Shown: in pieces, positions 42,755 through 50,311 of the stretch
How the letters are laid out: every line of letters starts with the position of its first letter
Position numbering within the stretch: the stretch's first letter is position 1
Assembly: GCA_015709695.1 (NCBI GenBank)
Contig: CP054183.1
Coordinates: 930,001 to 994,000, forward strand
Direction: 5' to 3'
Origin: Gammaproteobacteria bacterium
Lineage (GTDB): Bacteria > Pseudomonadota > Gammaproteobacteria > Steroidobacterales > GCA-2729495
DNA: 64,000 nt
The notes under the pieces: model-generated
What the model was told of the DNA's origin: nothing
Database searches by the model: none
Seen by the model: the letters and a program-made list of their open reading frames with translations, nothing else
Made by a program: the position numbers and the translations under genes

Positions 42755-44053
42755 CTAAGTTCTTTCTCGAAGCCGAGCTGGATCGAACTGCTGCAATATC
42801 CGGGAAATTTCGGCTTCCGTACTTCGCTCAAGGCCAAATAGGTTCTTAACGCGGTTGTAGGCATCGGTTAGAAAGGTCAGTTGCGCTTCCTGTCCCCAGT
42901 CCTGGCTCTGCCTAGTTATTCGCGTGTCGTTCCGTCGGGAAGGTGTCCGACTTCCTCGCCATTCGGAGTACCACTGAAGGTCCTTAACTCCAAAGAGTCC
43001 CGCTTCGACCTTTCGCATCTTCAGTGCCTGAAAACGATCCATCACAGCTGTTGCCTTCCGCAGAAACTGTGACCATTGTCCGAGCATCGGATGGTCTCTT
43101 AGCAAGAGCTGACCTTCGTGCTGTGCGATCACACTGCCATGTAACATCCAGAACTCGCCTGTGTCCTCGAAATACATGGTCATATCAATAGAGGATGCTT
43201 CACTCATTTCCAACTGGCTAGTGATCCAATAGCGAACATGACCTTCTTCCGTCGCTCCATAATCCCCACTACTTCCGCCGCCGAATGGTGCATCGACGCT
43301 CTCTGACGGATCCAGCTTGGCAATGTCTGAAACTAAAGGTGCACCGCCCTTCCAGCCTGCGGGGATGATTCGCACGTAGGCACGCGGAACGTCTGGAATC
43401 GCTACTTTCTTGCGTCTTGCTCCTCCAAAGGCATCGTTGTGTGTTAGCGCCTCACCCGCTGAAGACCAAATGGAATAGTTGCTTGCCATTGAAGCAATGC
43501 CATTAACCTGCTGAGGTTCCGAGAGGTCATCGAGTCGCTCCTCGAGATTAATTCTTAGGGCCTCCTTGAGCTCACTTACGAGCTTCGATCGGACTGCCGC
43601 TCGCGTTGACTTGTCGGCAGCATCGTTCAGCACGAATGTGACTACTCGCCGTTGACGAATATCGAAGGGAAGATCCTCCACCTTCGCTCCGCCGGCCATA
43701 TTCAAGATTCCGATGACTCGCTCCCAGCCGGGCCTATGCATTGCCCACCCGAGTTCGATCATCACGTTAGGATTTGGCAGCCACTTTCCTTCTGGAGACC
43801 GCGCGATGGGGGTGAGGTCGGCGACGAATACCGCCGCATTCTCGATCTTGTTGAGGATCGTGGTTGCGATGTCGGCCATGCCCCGTTCGCCCTTGGTGTC
43901 ATGATCAATCTCAGGTCGGTCTGCATCATCAACACTGATCTCTTCGGCGACTTGGGTGATTGCATCTACCAGGGATTCGCGGATGAAGTGGCGGCATGTC
44001 TTGGGTGAATAGTCGCTCTGCCAGGACCAGAATATCTTTGCTGCTTGTCCCAT
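42755..44053 (-). CDS. TIR-like domain protein, probable defence effector
   Basis: A 432-residue protein with an N-terminal TIR-like domain (about 1-150): KIFWSWQSDYSPKTCRHFIR, then IDHDTKGERGMADIATTILN, AAVFVADLTPIA and PNPNVMIELGWAMHRPGWER. The Glu in MIELG is at the place of the catalytic Glu of TIR NADases. The C-terminal 280 residues are not recognised and may sense the trigger. It lies 36 bases downstream of the 276-residue gene on the same strand, so the two are probably one operon. The pair is inserted between the transfer genes and the DUF932/radC group. Confidence 0.65.
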   Translation of the reverse strand: MGQAAKIFWSWQSDYSPKTCRHFIRESLVDAITQVAEEISVDDADRPEIDHDTKGERGMADIATTILNKIENAAVFVADLTPIARSPEGKWLPNPNVMIELGWAMHRPGWERVIGILNMAGGAKVEDLPFDIRQRRVVTFVLNDAADKSTRAAVRSKLVSELKEALRINLEERLDDLSEPQQVNGIASMASNYSIWSSAGEALTHNDAFGGARRKKVAIPDVPRAYVRIIPAGWKGGAPLVSDIAKLDPSESVDAPFGGGSSGDYGATEEGHVRYWITSQLEMSEASSIDMTMYFEDTGEFWMLHGSVIAQHEGQLLLRDHPMLGQWSQFLRKATAVMDRFQALKMRKVEAGLFGVKDLQWYSEWRGSRTPSRRNDTRITRQSQDWGQEAQLTFLTDAYNRVKNLFGLERSTEAEISRILQQFDPARLRERT

Positions 44054-44089
44054 TACTACAGTCTCTCTATGTCATGAGCGGGATGCCGG

Positions 44090-44920
44090 TCAGCATCTGT
44101 TATTAAGACGGCGAAGCAAAGTCCGGCCGGTGATAAGGCCAAGGTGTAGCCGGAATGTGCTGTGATCTTCGTCCGATAGACCTGGATGTGATCCGTCCGT
44201 ATGAAGCATCTTGAACAGGCCGTTCAAGTAGTTCTTTCCATCAGGAGTCCATTCGTTTCTGCCTATCGACAGGAACCCTAGCTCAGCCAGCCACGCGCGT
44301 CGGTTCTCGCTCGATGCCAGAGCAGCAGCCTTTTGCGGATCAACGTGCATGGCAATGTCGTTGAGCAGACCTTCCATGAAGGTGCGTATCTGACTGTTCG
44401 CCGCAGCCCAGTCGCCGCGTGTGTGCGCATCGATGGCTTGTTCCAGGTGTCCTAACGATACAGTGAAGTTGAACTTCTTCAGAAGCTGGTGAACTTCGTC
44501 ATCGGCTGCGGGAAGATCCACGTTGCCCGGCAACGCCGCGCGCAGTAGCGGCATTCGTGTGACCGGATCCCAGGAGACTACGTAACCGTCGAGCGCCAAC
44601 CCTCGTAGAAGCCGCTCCTGTCCGGCATTGGCGTACTGGAATACGGTCGCTCCAACGGCTTCCCGTACCGTGGCTTCGGCCAGGGTCGCGGGCCCATCCA
44701 AAGTGCTGACAATGTGAGAAGCGCGTTGGTTAACGAGGCGCGCCAACATAGCGCTCTTTGCGGTAACGCTCTTTCCAGGTCCTTGCGGAATGTCTTCCTC
44801 AAGTCCCAACCGCACTACGACTTGATCGAACTTCGCCTGTGTCAGCGTCTCCCCTAGGAATTCGGTCGCGGCGATGATAGTCGGGCGAGTGAATGGGTGG
44901 GTCTTCATTGCGGTCTGCAT
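44090..44920 (-). CDS. Unknown protein paired with the TIR-like gene
   Basis: A 276-residue protein that I cannot name. It appears all-helical. The C-terminal part (EQAIDAHTRGDWAAANSQIR, TFMEGLLNDIA, LHTDGSHPGLSDEDHSTFRL) resembles the helical, HEPN-like C-terminal regions seen in several abortive-infection proteins; this is an impression, not a family match. It is first in a two-gene minus-strand operon with the TIR-like gene and could be its partner or sensor. Start may be ATG 44920 or ATG 44908. Confidence 0.5.
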   Translation of the reverse strand: MQTAMKTHPFTRPTIIAATEFLGETLTQAKFDQVVVRLGLEEDIPQGPGKSVTAKSAMLARLVNQRASHIVSTLDGPATLAEATVREAVGATVFQYANAGQERLLRGLALDGYVVSWDPVTRMPLLRAALPGNVDLPAADDEVHQLLKKFNFTVSLGHLEQAIDAHTRGDWAAANSQIRTFMEGLLNDIAMHVDPQKAAALASSENRRAWLAELGFLSIGRNEWTPDGKNYLNGLFKMLHTDGSHPGLSDEDHSTFRLHLGLITGRTLLRRLNNRC

Positions 44921-44954
44921 CCTCTTTGTCCCGCCAGTGGAAGAAGAGCCAAGA

Positions 44955-45100
44955 GGGCGGGATTTCTGTTTCGCTTCAGCCTATCACGCCGTGCTCGCCG
45001 TCAAGGACGAGCGCGGCGACCGCGCTCGCCGCCTGCGGCGGTCTGGCGATCCTTGACGGCTGCGCGCGCCGTGATTCCGAGGATGCGGGCAATCCCGCCC
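44955..45100 (+). ncRNA. Branched RNA structure upstream of the DUF932 gene (radC-motif-like), copy 1
   Basis: The leader of the DUF932 gene can fold into a nested, branched structure. A perfect 10-base outer stem joins GGGCGGGATT (44955) to AATCCCGCCC (45091). An inner stem of 11 perfect pairs joins GCCGTCAAGGA (44997) to TCCTTGACGGC (45050), extended by TCACG/CGTGA. Inside are two hairpins, GAGCGCGG-CGA-CCGCGCTC and GCCGC-CT-GCGGC. A structure of the same plan precedes radC at 46023. The radC RNA motif of Rfam sits upstream of just such genes, so this is probably one. Confidence 0.65.
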
Positions 45101-45123
45101 AAGACATTTCGAGGATCACGACC

Positions 45124-45951
45124 ATGAATGCAGTTTCCACTTCCATGTTCTTTGCATCTCGCAGCACGGCGTTCACTCATGCCCTGTCGATGGAGGCGCT
45201 GCGCGAGCAGGTGCCGGCGGTGTTCGCGCCGACCGCGCATGAGAGCCTCAGCGAGAAGTACACGTTCATTCCGACCGAGCGCGTGCTGTCGGGGTTGATG
45301 AACGCCGGGTTCGTGCCGGTGGAGGGCCGGCAGGCGCAGTCGCGCAAGGGTAGTCCGCTCCACACGCGTCACATCCTGCGGATGCGGCGGCGGTTCGAGA
45401 CGGTGCAGCTCAAGGACTCGATCCCGGAGATTGTGTTCCTGAACAGCCACGACGGCACCAGTGCCTACCAGCTGCGGGTGGGTATCTATCGCGTCATCTG
45501 CACCAACGGGCTGATCGTCTCGCAGGGTGCGTTCCCGATGGTGCGGGTCAACCATCGCGGCGACGTGGTGGATGCCGTCATCACGGGCGCGCTGGAGATG
45601 GCGGAGCGGTTCGAGGTCCTGGCCGGCCAGGTGGAGCTCATGGAGCAGCGCTCCATGTTCAAGGATGAGCAGATCGACTTCGCTGCCCAGGCGCTGGCGA
45701 TCCGATTCGAGGATATCGCTCAGGCCGGCATGCAGCCTTCGGCGCTGCTGGCGCCTCGGCGTGTGGAGGACGTGGGTGACGACCTGTGGCGGGTGCTGAA
45801 CCGCGTGCAGGAGAACCTGCTGCGGGGTGGCCTCAGCCGGCGGTCGGTCAGCGGACGCCTGACGCGCACGCGCCGGATCAGCTCGATCCGGGAGGACGTG
45901 CGGATCAACAGCCGGCTGTGGGACCTGGCCTCGCAGAGGCTTGCGGCCTGA
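45124..45951 (+). CDS. DUF932 family protein
   Basis: A 275-residue protein of the DUF932 (YfjQ/YubP-like) family common on plasmids and ICEs: ALSMEALREQVPAVFAPTAH, SLSEKYTFIPTERVLSGLMN, FLNSHDGTSAYQLRVGIYRV and CTNGLIVSQGAFPMVRVNHR. The family's function is not known; it is often found beside RadC and anti-restriction genes. GAGG eight bases before the ATG supports the start; a longer upstream frame only translates the RNA structure. It ends at a very strong terminator. Confidence 0.88.
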   Translation: MNAVSTSMFFASRSTAFTHALSMEALREQVPAVFAPTAHESLSEKYTFIPTERVLSGLMNAGFVPVEGRQAQSRKGSPLHTRHILRMRRRFETVQLKDSIPEIVFLNSHDGTSAYQLRVGIYRVICTNGLIVSQGAFPMVRVNHRGDVVDAVITGALEMAERFEVLAGQVELMEQRSMFKDEQIDFAAQALAIRFEDIAQAGMQPSALLAPRRVEDVGDDLWRVLNRVQENLLRGGLSRRSVSGRLTRTRRISSIREDVRINSRLWDLASQRLAA

Positions 45952-45958
45952 GCGGATT

Positions 45959-45999
45959 CGGGAGAGGGCACCACTCGGTGCTCTCTCCCGTTTTTTTTT
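45959..45999 (+). terminator. Strong intrinsic terminator after the DUF932 gene
   Basis: A 14-pair stem with only one inner irregularity (CGGGAGAGGGCACC against GGTGCTCTCTCCCG), a four-base loop and nine T residues directly after it. It separates the DUF932 transcript from radC. Confidence 0.92.
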
Positions 46000-46022
46000 C
46001 CGCCGGAGAGCAAGACCAGGAA

Positions 46023-46174
46023 GGCGGGATTGCCTTTATGGATTTCAGCGTAACACGCCGTTCTCGCCGTCAAGGCCTGCGCGCGGGCCTGCGGCCCGTG
46101 CTCGCGAGCGCGCTACGCGCGGCCCTGACGGCTGCGCTGCGGCGTGTGGCGAGGGCTCAGCAGGCAATCCCGCC
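46023..46174 (+). ncRNA. Branched RNA structure upstream of radC, copy 2
   Basis: A perfect 13-base outer stem joins GGCGGGATTGCCT (46023) to AGGCAATCCCGCC (46162). An inner stem pairs ACACGCC with GGCGTGT, and GCCGTCAAGGCC with GGCCCTGACGGC with one mismatch. Inside are small GC-rich hairpins (CGGGC-CTGCG-GCCCG and GCTC-GC-GAGC). The string ACGCCGT-N-CTCGCCGTCAAGG is shared with copy 1, while the arms differ by compensated changes. Together with its place just before radC this fits the radC RNA motif, a presumed cis-regulatory element of unknown ligand. Confidence 0.7.
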
Positions 46175-46194
46175 TGCAGAGTTGGAGAAGTCTC

Positions 46195-46746
46195 ATGTCT
46201 ACACGGCAGCGCGTTGCGCGAGTATTGAGTGTCCGTCCGGTCTCGGGAGCGATCCGGATCGCCGAGCCGAAGTTCAGCACAGGCTGGGTATCGGCGAGTG
46301 GTGGCCCGATCAGCGATGAAGTCCTGATCGATGCCGCCCTGAAAGTCCTGGCCGAGCAACTGGTGCGGGGCGATCTGTTCGAGAGTCCGACTGTGACCCG
46401 CAGGTACCTCGCGTTGCGGTTCTCCAGTCTCGAGCACGAGGTGTTCTGCTGTCTGTTCCTCGATAACCGTCACCGGCTGATCGCCTGTGACGAGCTGTTC
46501 CGGGGAACCATCGACGGGGCGAGCGTGCACCCGCGGGAGGTCGTGAAGCGGGCGCTGGCGCACAACGCCGCAGCCGTGATCCTGACGCACAACCACCCAT
46601 CCGGGGTGGCCGAGCCGAGCCAGGCCGACGAGCTGATCACGCTGCGCCTGAAGGACGCCTTGGGTGTGGTGGATATCCGGGTGCTCGATCACCTGATCGT
46701 CGCCGGTGCCAAGGTGGTGTCACTGGCGGAGCGCGGCGTCCTGTGA
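46195..46746 (+). CDS. radC: RadC-like JAB1/MPN domain protein
   Basis: A 183-residue RadC of the short, mobile-element type, without the N-terminal helix-hairpin-helix. The C-terminal MPN domain has the metal site [14 protein letters not shown], an upstream conserved Glu region ([20 protein letters not shown]), and [20 protein letters not shown]. The old name as a repair protein is doubtful; mobile copies may counter host defence. GGAG seven bases before the ATG supports the start. It follows the second RNA structure by 20 bases and ends with the hairpin at 46754. Confidence 0.92.
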   Translation: MSTRQRVARVLSVRPVSGAIRIAEPKFSTGWVSASGGPISDEVLIDAALKVLAEQLVRGDLFESPTVTRRYLALRFSSLEHEVFCCLFLDNRHRLIACDELFRGTIDGASVHPREVVKRALAHNAAAVILTHNHPSGVAEPSQADELITLRLKDALGVVDIRVLDHLIVAGAKVVSLAERGVL

Positions 46747-46753
46747 TGGCTTG

Positions 46754-46782
46754 GGAAGGAGCGTCGGCTTGGCGCTCCTTCC
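46754..46782 (+). terminator. Hairpin after radC
   Basis: A perfect 10-base stem (GGAAGGAGCG / CGCTCCTTCC) with a nine-base loop, starting seven bases after the stop codon. There is no T run, so it may be a weak or factor-assisted terminator. Confidence 0.5.
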
Positions 46783-46860
46783 GTGATGATCCGTTGGAGG
46801 GTGGGGGCGGGCCTGTGGGTTGGCCGCTGCCGCAGGGCTTCGTTCAACGTTGGCGTTCCC

Positions 46861-46920
46861 AAAATCCGCACCAGCGCGCAAGGCCGCGCTGCTTCGCCGG
46901 CTGCGCCGGTCACGGATTTT
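46861..46920 (+). ncRNA. Third, smaller branched structure upstream of the HTH gene
   Basis: AAAATCCG (46861) pairs perfectly with CGGATTTT (46913). Between them are two hairpins, AGCGCG/CGCGCT and CCGG-CTGCG-CCGG. The plan of one outer stem holding two GC hairpins repeats that of the leaders of DUF932 and radC, although the sequence is different. It could equally be an intrinsic terminator, since TTTTT follows the outer arm. Confidence 0.4.
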
Positions 46921-47021
46921 TCTGGCTGGACGGTCGGCGGCGTCTTGGGGTCGCTGAAGAGGTTTTCCGGGGTGGTGAGCGGGCATGAGGCTCGCTTCGA
47001 ACCCAAGGAGATACCGTCATC

Positions 47022-47384
47022 ATGAACCGTCTAGAACGTGCAGACAGACTGCCGCCCAGCCCACGTCGTCGGGGCAATGCATCGCAGAATTCCTCTCCGA
47101 AGCAGGAGCCCATCCCTGAATCCGATCGCTATCTCAGGCGGTCTGTCCTGGGTCGCCCCCGGGCGTTGACCGAGGCCCAGATCGCAACCGTGCTGGCCTG
47201 GCATGACTCGCGAATGACCTTGAAGCAGCTGGCCGACAGTCTGGGCGTATCCACGACTACCGTAAGCCACGCCATCAAGAGTCGGGGCAAGCACTACAAG
47301 CAGGCGCCACCGGAGCAGCGGGAATCGACGCTGGAGGCCCACCGAGCGAACCGCGAGGCGCTGCGGGCGGGTGGGTGGCTGTAG
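47022..47384 (+). CDS. Small helix-turn-helix DNA-binding protein
   Basis: A 120-residue basic protein with a resolvase-type helix-turn-helix at about 43-85: LGRPRALTEAQIATVLAWHD, MTLKQLADSLGVSTTTVSHA. The flanks are rich in Arg, Pro and Gln and look disordered. AAGGAG eleven bases before the ATG supports the start. It lies between radC and mobC and could control the relaxosome genes or bind oriT; neither is shown. Confidence 0.65.
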   Translation: MNRLERADRLPPSPRRRGNASQNSSPKQEPIPESDRYLRRSVLGRPRALTEAQIATVLAWHDSRMTLKQLADSLGVSTTTVSHAIKSRGKHYKQAPPEQRESTLEAHRANREALRAGGWL

Positions 47385-47391
47385 ACCAAGA

Positions 47392-47421
47392 GAGCCCGGT
47401 GCAGGTGGCTGCATCGGGCTC
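47392..47421 (+). terminator. Hairpin after the HTH gene
   Basis: GAGCCCG-G-TGCA pairs with TGCA-T-CGGGCTC around a six-base loop, giving 12 pairs with one G-T wobble, seven bases after the stop codon. No T run follows. It may end the HTH transcript or be part of oriT. Confidence 0.45.
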
Positions 47422-47554
47422 GATCGGACGAGGGCTTCAGCGCTGGCGGTGCGGAGTCGCTGGAGGTCGGGCGCGGAAGTGGTGAGGGTTTGGGTGCTAT
47501 TTTCCCGAAAACGCAGGATAGCCTGCGGCTTGCTGTTGGGGCCAAATTGGCCCC
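47422..47554. other. Candidate oriT and mobC operator
   Basis: The 133 bases before mobC hold several inverted repeats and no gene. CGCAGG-ATAG-CCTGCG lies at 47512-47527, and the near-perfect palindrome GGGGCCAA-A-TTGGCCCC lies at 47538-47554, ending right at the mobC ATG. Relaxase operons usually have oriT in this place, and a ribbon-helix-helix MobC would be expected to bind a palindrome over its own start. The nick site is not identified. Confidence 0.5.
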
Positions 47555-48142
47555 ATGGGTGACAACGAAGTATTGAAGACCAGAGTCGCTCCGGAACTGA
47601 AAGTCCAGGCGAAGGCGCTCGCCGACGGCGAACTTCTCTCCGAGGCGGCGTGGCTGAAGCGGCTCGTCATCCGGGAGATTCGGAGCGCGCGCGGAACGGA
47701 TGTAGGGGAGCGCATATCGTGCCGCGCGGCCAGTGTCCGGAAACCGGGCCGGGAGGCGCACGGGTCGAGCGCGTGTGGCCGGCCGATGTTCGTCCGGCTC
47801 CGGCACGACGACCGGCTGTTGCTGGACGCGCGTGCTGAGGCGCGTGGGATGCGGCCTGCCACCTACGCGTCCGTCCTGCTTCGGGCGCATCTACGCAAGC
47901 TCGCACCGCTGCCCAAGGATGAGCTGCTGGCCCTCAAGCGCAGCATTGGCGAGTTGGCGGCCATCGGCCGGAACATCAACCAGATCGCCCGGGCAGCGAA
48001 CGAGGGCGGCCGGCCACCCGGCTCTGTGCGGGACGAGTTCCGGGCCATGCTGAAGGTCTGCGAGGCATTGCGCGACAACACCAAGGGCCTTCTGAAAGCG
48101 AACCTGACCAGTTGGGAGAGCGGCTGTGGCGAAGACGTTTAG
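47555..48142 (+). CDS. mobC: MobC-type relaxosome accessory protein
   Basis: A 195-residue protein with an N-terminal ribbon-helix-helix-like part (NEVLKTRVAPELKVQAKALA) and a C-terminal MobC block (KRSIGELAAIGRNINQIARA, then ANEGGRPPGSVRDEFRAMLK). MobC proteins bind oriT and open the DNA for the relaxase. The ATG directly follows a perfect-arm palindrome, so it probably represses itself. It overlaps the relaxase gene by 17 bases. Confidence 0.82.
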   Translation: MGDNEVLKTRVAPELKVQAKALADGELLSEAAWLKRLVIREIRSARGTDVGERISCRAASVRKPGREAHGSSACGRPMFVRLRHDDRLLLDARAEARGMRPATYASVLLRAHLRKLAPLPKDELLALKRSIGELAAIGRNINQIARAANEGGRPPGSVRDEFRAMLKVCEALRDNTKGLLKANLTSWESGCGEDV

Positions 48143-49124
48143 GTTCCCAAAGGGCGAACCCCTGCTCGACATCGCCAGCTATGCGCGGGGAGGGATGCGG
48201 CCGCCTGACCGGCTGACGCCTGCGCAGGTGGAGCAGGTGCGGAGGACCGTGCAGCGTGTCCCCGAGGCCGTGGTGAAGGTTCTGCCCCGCGACAGCAACG
48301 ACCTCAAGGCGGCCGGCAAGCATCTGGACTACATCGGCCGGTACGGCGAGCTGGAACTTGAGGGCGATGATGGGGAGCGCCTGCAGGGGTGCATTGGTAA
48401 CGCACTTCTGGAGGACTGGGATCTCGATCTGGATGGCGTGCGCCAGCAGTCTGGCCTAGTGGTGGCCAACGGTCGCAAGCCTCCGAAACTGATCCACAAG
48501 CTCATGTTCTCCATGCCGCCCGGCACTCCGCCGGACAAGGTGCTCGGTGCGGTTCGCAATCTTGCCCGACAGCAGTTCGCCCTCCAGCATCGCTATGCGT
48601 TCGTGCTCCACACGGACGAGCCGCATCCTCACGTCCATCTCGTGTTGAAGGCAGTCAGTGAGCAGGGCGTGCGTCTAAACATCAAGAAGGCGACGCTGCG
48701 GCACTGGCGCTCGGAATTCGCGCGGCACCTGAGATTGCTAGGCGTGGCGGCCAATGCCACAGAGCGAGCGGTGAGGGGTGAGAGCCGTTCGTCAAAAAAG
48801 GATGGCATCTATCGGGCTAGCCAGCGTGGTGACTCGACCTACATGCGAGCGCAGGCAGAGGCTGTCGCGCGTGACCTCTTGAAGGGAGACATACGTGTGG
48901 AACCTGGAAAGCGACATCTCGTCGAGACGCGCAAGCATGTCGTGCAGGGATGGAATCAGGTTGCATCTAAGCTGGAGTCGGAGGGGCGGCATGGGTTGGC
49001 GAATGACGTGCGGCAGTTCGTTGCGAATATGGGATCGCCACGTACCGATCGTGACCTCATTGCTGCTGAACTGGTTCAAAACGTCCATCTGGGCGCCGAG
49101 CGCGGCAGGAGCCGGTCACGGTAG
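48126..49124 (+). CDS. MOBP-family (VirD2-like) relaxase
   Basis: The 332-residue DNA-strand transferase that nicks oriT and leads the strand through the channel. The metal-binding histidine cluster is HTDEPHPHVHLVLKA at about 161-175. An upstream motif KHLDYIGRYGELELE (about 66-80) holds candidate catalytic Tyr residues. The LIHKLMFSMPPGTPPDKVLG segment before the histidines is typical of VirD2-like nuclease domains. No helicase or primase domain follows, which fits the small MOBP type. The GTG start overlaps mobC, so the two are coupled. Confidence 0.85.
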   Translation: MAKTFRFPKGEPLLDIASYARGGMRPPDRLTPAQVEQVRRTVQRVPEAVVKVLPRDSNDLKAAGKHLDYIGRYGELELEGDDGERLQGCIGNALLEDWDLDLDGVRQQSGLVVANGRKPPKLIHKLMFSMPPGTPPDKVLGAVRNLARQQFALQHRYAFVLHTDEPHPHVHLVLKAVSEQGVRLNIKKATLRHWRSEFARHLRLLGVAANATERAVRGESRSSKKDGIYRASQRGDSTYMRAQAEAVARDLLKGDIRVEPGKRHLVETRKHVVQGWNQVASKLESEGRHGLANDVRQFVANMGSPRTDRDLIAAELVQNVHLGAERGRSRSR

Positions 49125-49259
49125 GTCGTGGGATCGGCACTTCGAAAGCCAACTAGCTAAATTCGCGCGACGACGCATAGAGTTGACCGAGCAAGCGTGA
49201 GTAGTCCAGAGCGAGGTGGGTGAAGATGTGGATGACTCGATACAACGGCATTTCACCGT

Positions 49260-50219
49260 CTAATGCTTCAAAGGCCATTCAAAGAATCGCATCACCTTGT
49301 CGTATTCAAGGGTGTCTCCCCCGAATGTGGTCGTCAGTGGCCGCCGCGATTCTCCGATACAAGGCACGTCGGCCAGTGGTGGAATGGGTTGTATAACTGC
49401 CCTGTTCTGCACTCCTCGGCGTATGGCGTCACGTCCGTGTGGATGAACGTAGTAAACGCTCAGTGAGGGATTTGCCTGAGACGAGGACTCGATTAATTGA
49501 TTGACGTGATTGTCTGCAAAACCGTATCCGATAATCATGAGTCGAGTATTGGGTTGGTGCAGATAGTCCTTAAGAATCTTGAAGTATTGCGTGAGAAGCG
49601 GCTTTTCTTGGATGTAAGCTTCCTTTCCACCACCGACAACAAACAAGGAATCCGTTCCATCAGTCCATTCAATGGAACCGTGGAGCTTGTAAATCGGTTG
49701 TCTACTGGGATCTGGCTGGCCTACTGTCCCAACACGTCGTTCAAGCCTAATGACCTCTCGGCTGTTCAGTGGGGTCGCTACGGCCGGCTCGATTCCCGGG
49801 TAATAACTCCCAGCCCAACGACCGGGCCGGTGTGCGGCGTTGTAGTGCAACTCCAGAAGCAAGTCCTGATTCAACGTGAATATCGCATCAAACTTGGGAA
49901 GGAAGCTGAGAATGGAGTGCTCTGTCTCGCCTGCCAGATACATTGATACACGCTGACCCAAGGCGATGTTCATGGCCCAGAAGGACTCCTTGATCCCGTC
50001 CTCGAGTATCCTTACTTCCTCCGGGGATACTCGCACACGTCCGTCACCACCAGAACGCGCCTTTCCTAACGCCTCTTCGTAGTTGTCTGAGGATTGAATC
50101 AGGCGGCGCAACGGATCGTGCTGAGCCAGGCGGGCTAGTAGGTCGCCCTCAAGTTCCTTTGCGAGCCATCCGCCCCAGTTTCGCGTAAAGCCGGCTCCAG
50201 TCAAAAGAATGTGTGGCAT
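49260..50219 (-). CDS. SIR2-like (sirtuin-fold) defence protein
   Basis: A 319-residue single-domain SIR2-like protein. It starts MPHILLTGAGFTRNWGGWLA with the NAD-binding GAG-F motif. Further motifs are FDAIFTLNQDLLLELHYN (the usual T-x-N-x-D), PIYKLHGSIEWTDG, and MIIGYGFADNHVNQLIESSS. Such proteins in defence islands deplete NAD on infection. Ser of GAGFS is Thr here. I chose the ATG at 50219 with AGGA just upstream; the frame runs to a TTG at 50240. It is divergent from the nuclease-like gene at 50312, with about 90 bases between them. Confidence 0.75.
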   Translation of the reverse strand: MPHILLTGAGFTRNWGGWLAKELEGDLLARLAQHDPLRRLIQSSDNYEEALGKARSGGDGRVRVSPEEVRILEDGIKESFWAMNIALGQRVSMYLAGETEHSILSFLPKFDAIFTLNQDLLLELHYNAAHRPGRWAGSYYPGIEPAVATPLNSREVIRLERRVGTVGQPDPSRQPIYKLHGSIEWTDGTDSLFVVGGGKEAYIQEKPLLTQYFKILKDYLHQPNTRLMIIGYGFADNHVNQLIESSSQANPSLSVYYVHPHGRDAIRRGVQNRAVIQPIPPLADVPCIGESRRPLTTTFGGDTLEYDKVMRFFEWPLKH

Positions 50220-50311
50220 TGATCCTGCTCGCTCAGCCAACCCAATTGGCTATTGTGCCGCCATGAAGCCCTGCGAGGCGCGTATCATTCCGCGGACTCT
50301 AGGGGTGTCGT

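Noticed and set aside
45991-46144. Possible coding frame through the radC leader
   Set aside because: The sequence is dominated by perfect inverted repeats and its translation is low-complexity; an RNA structure explains it better.
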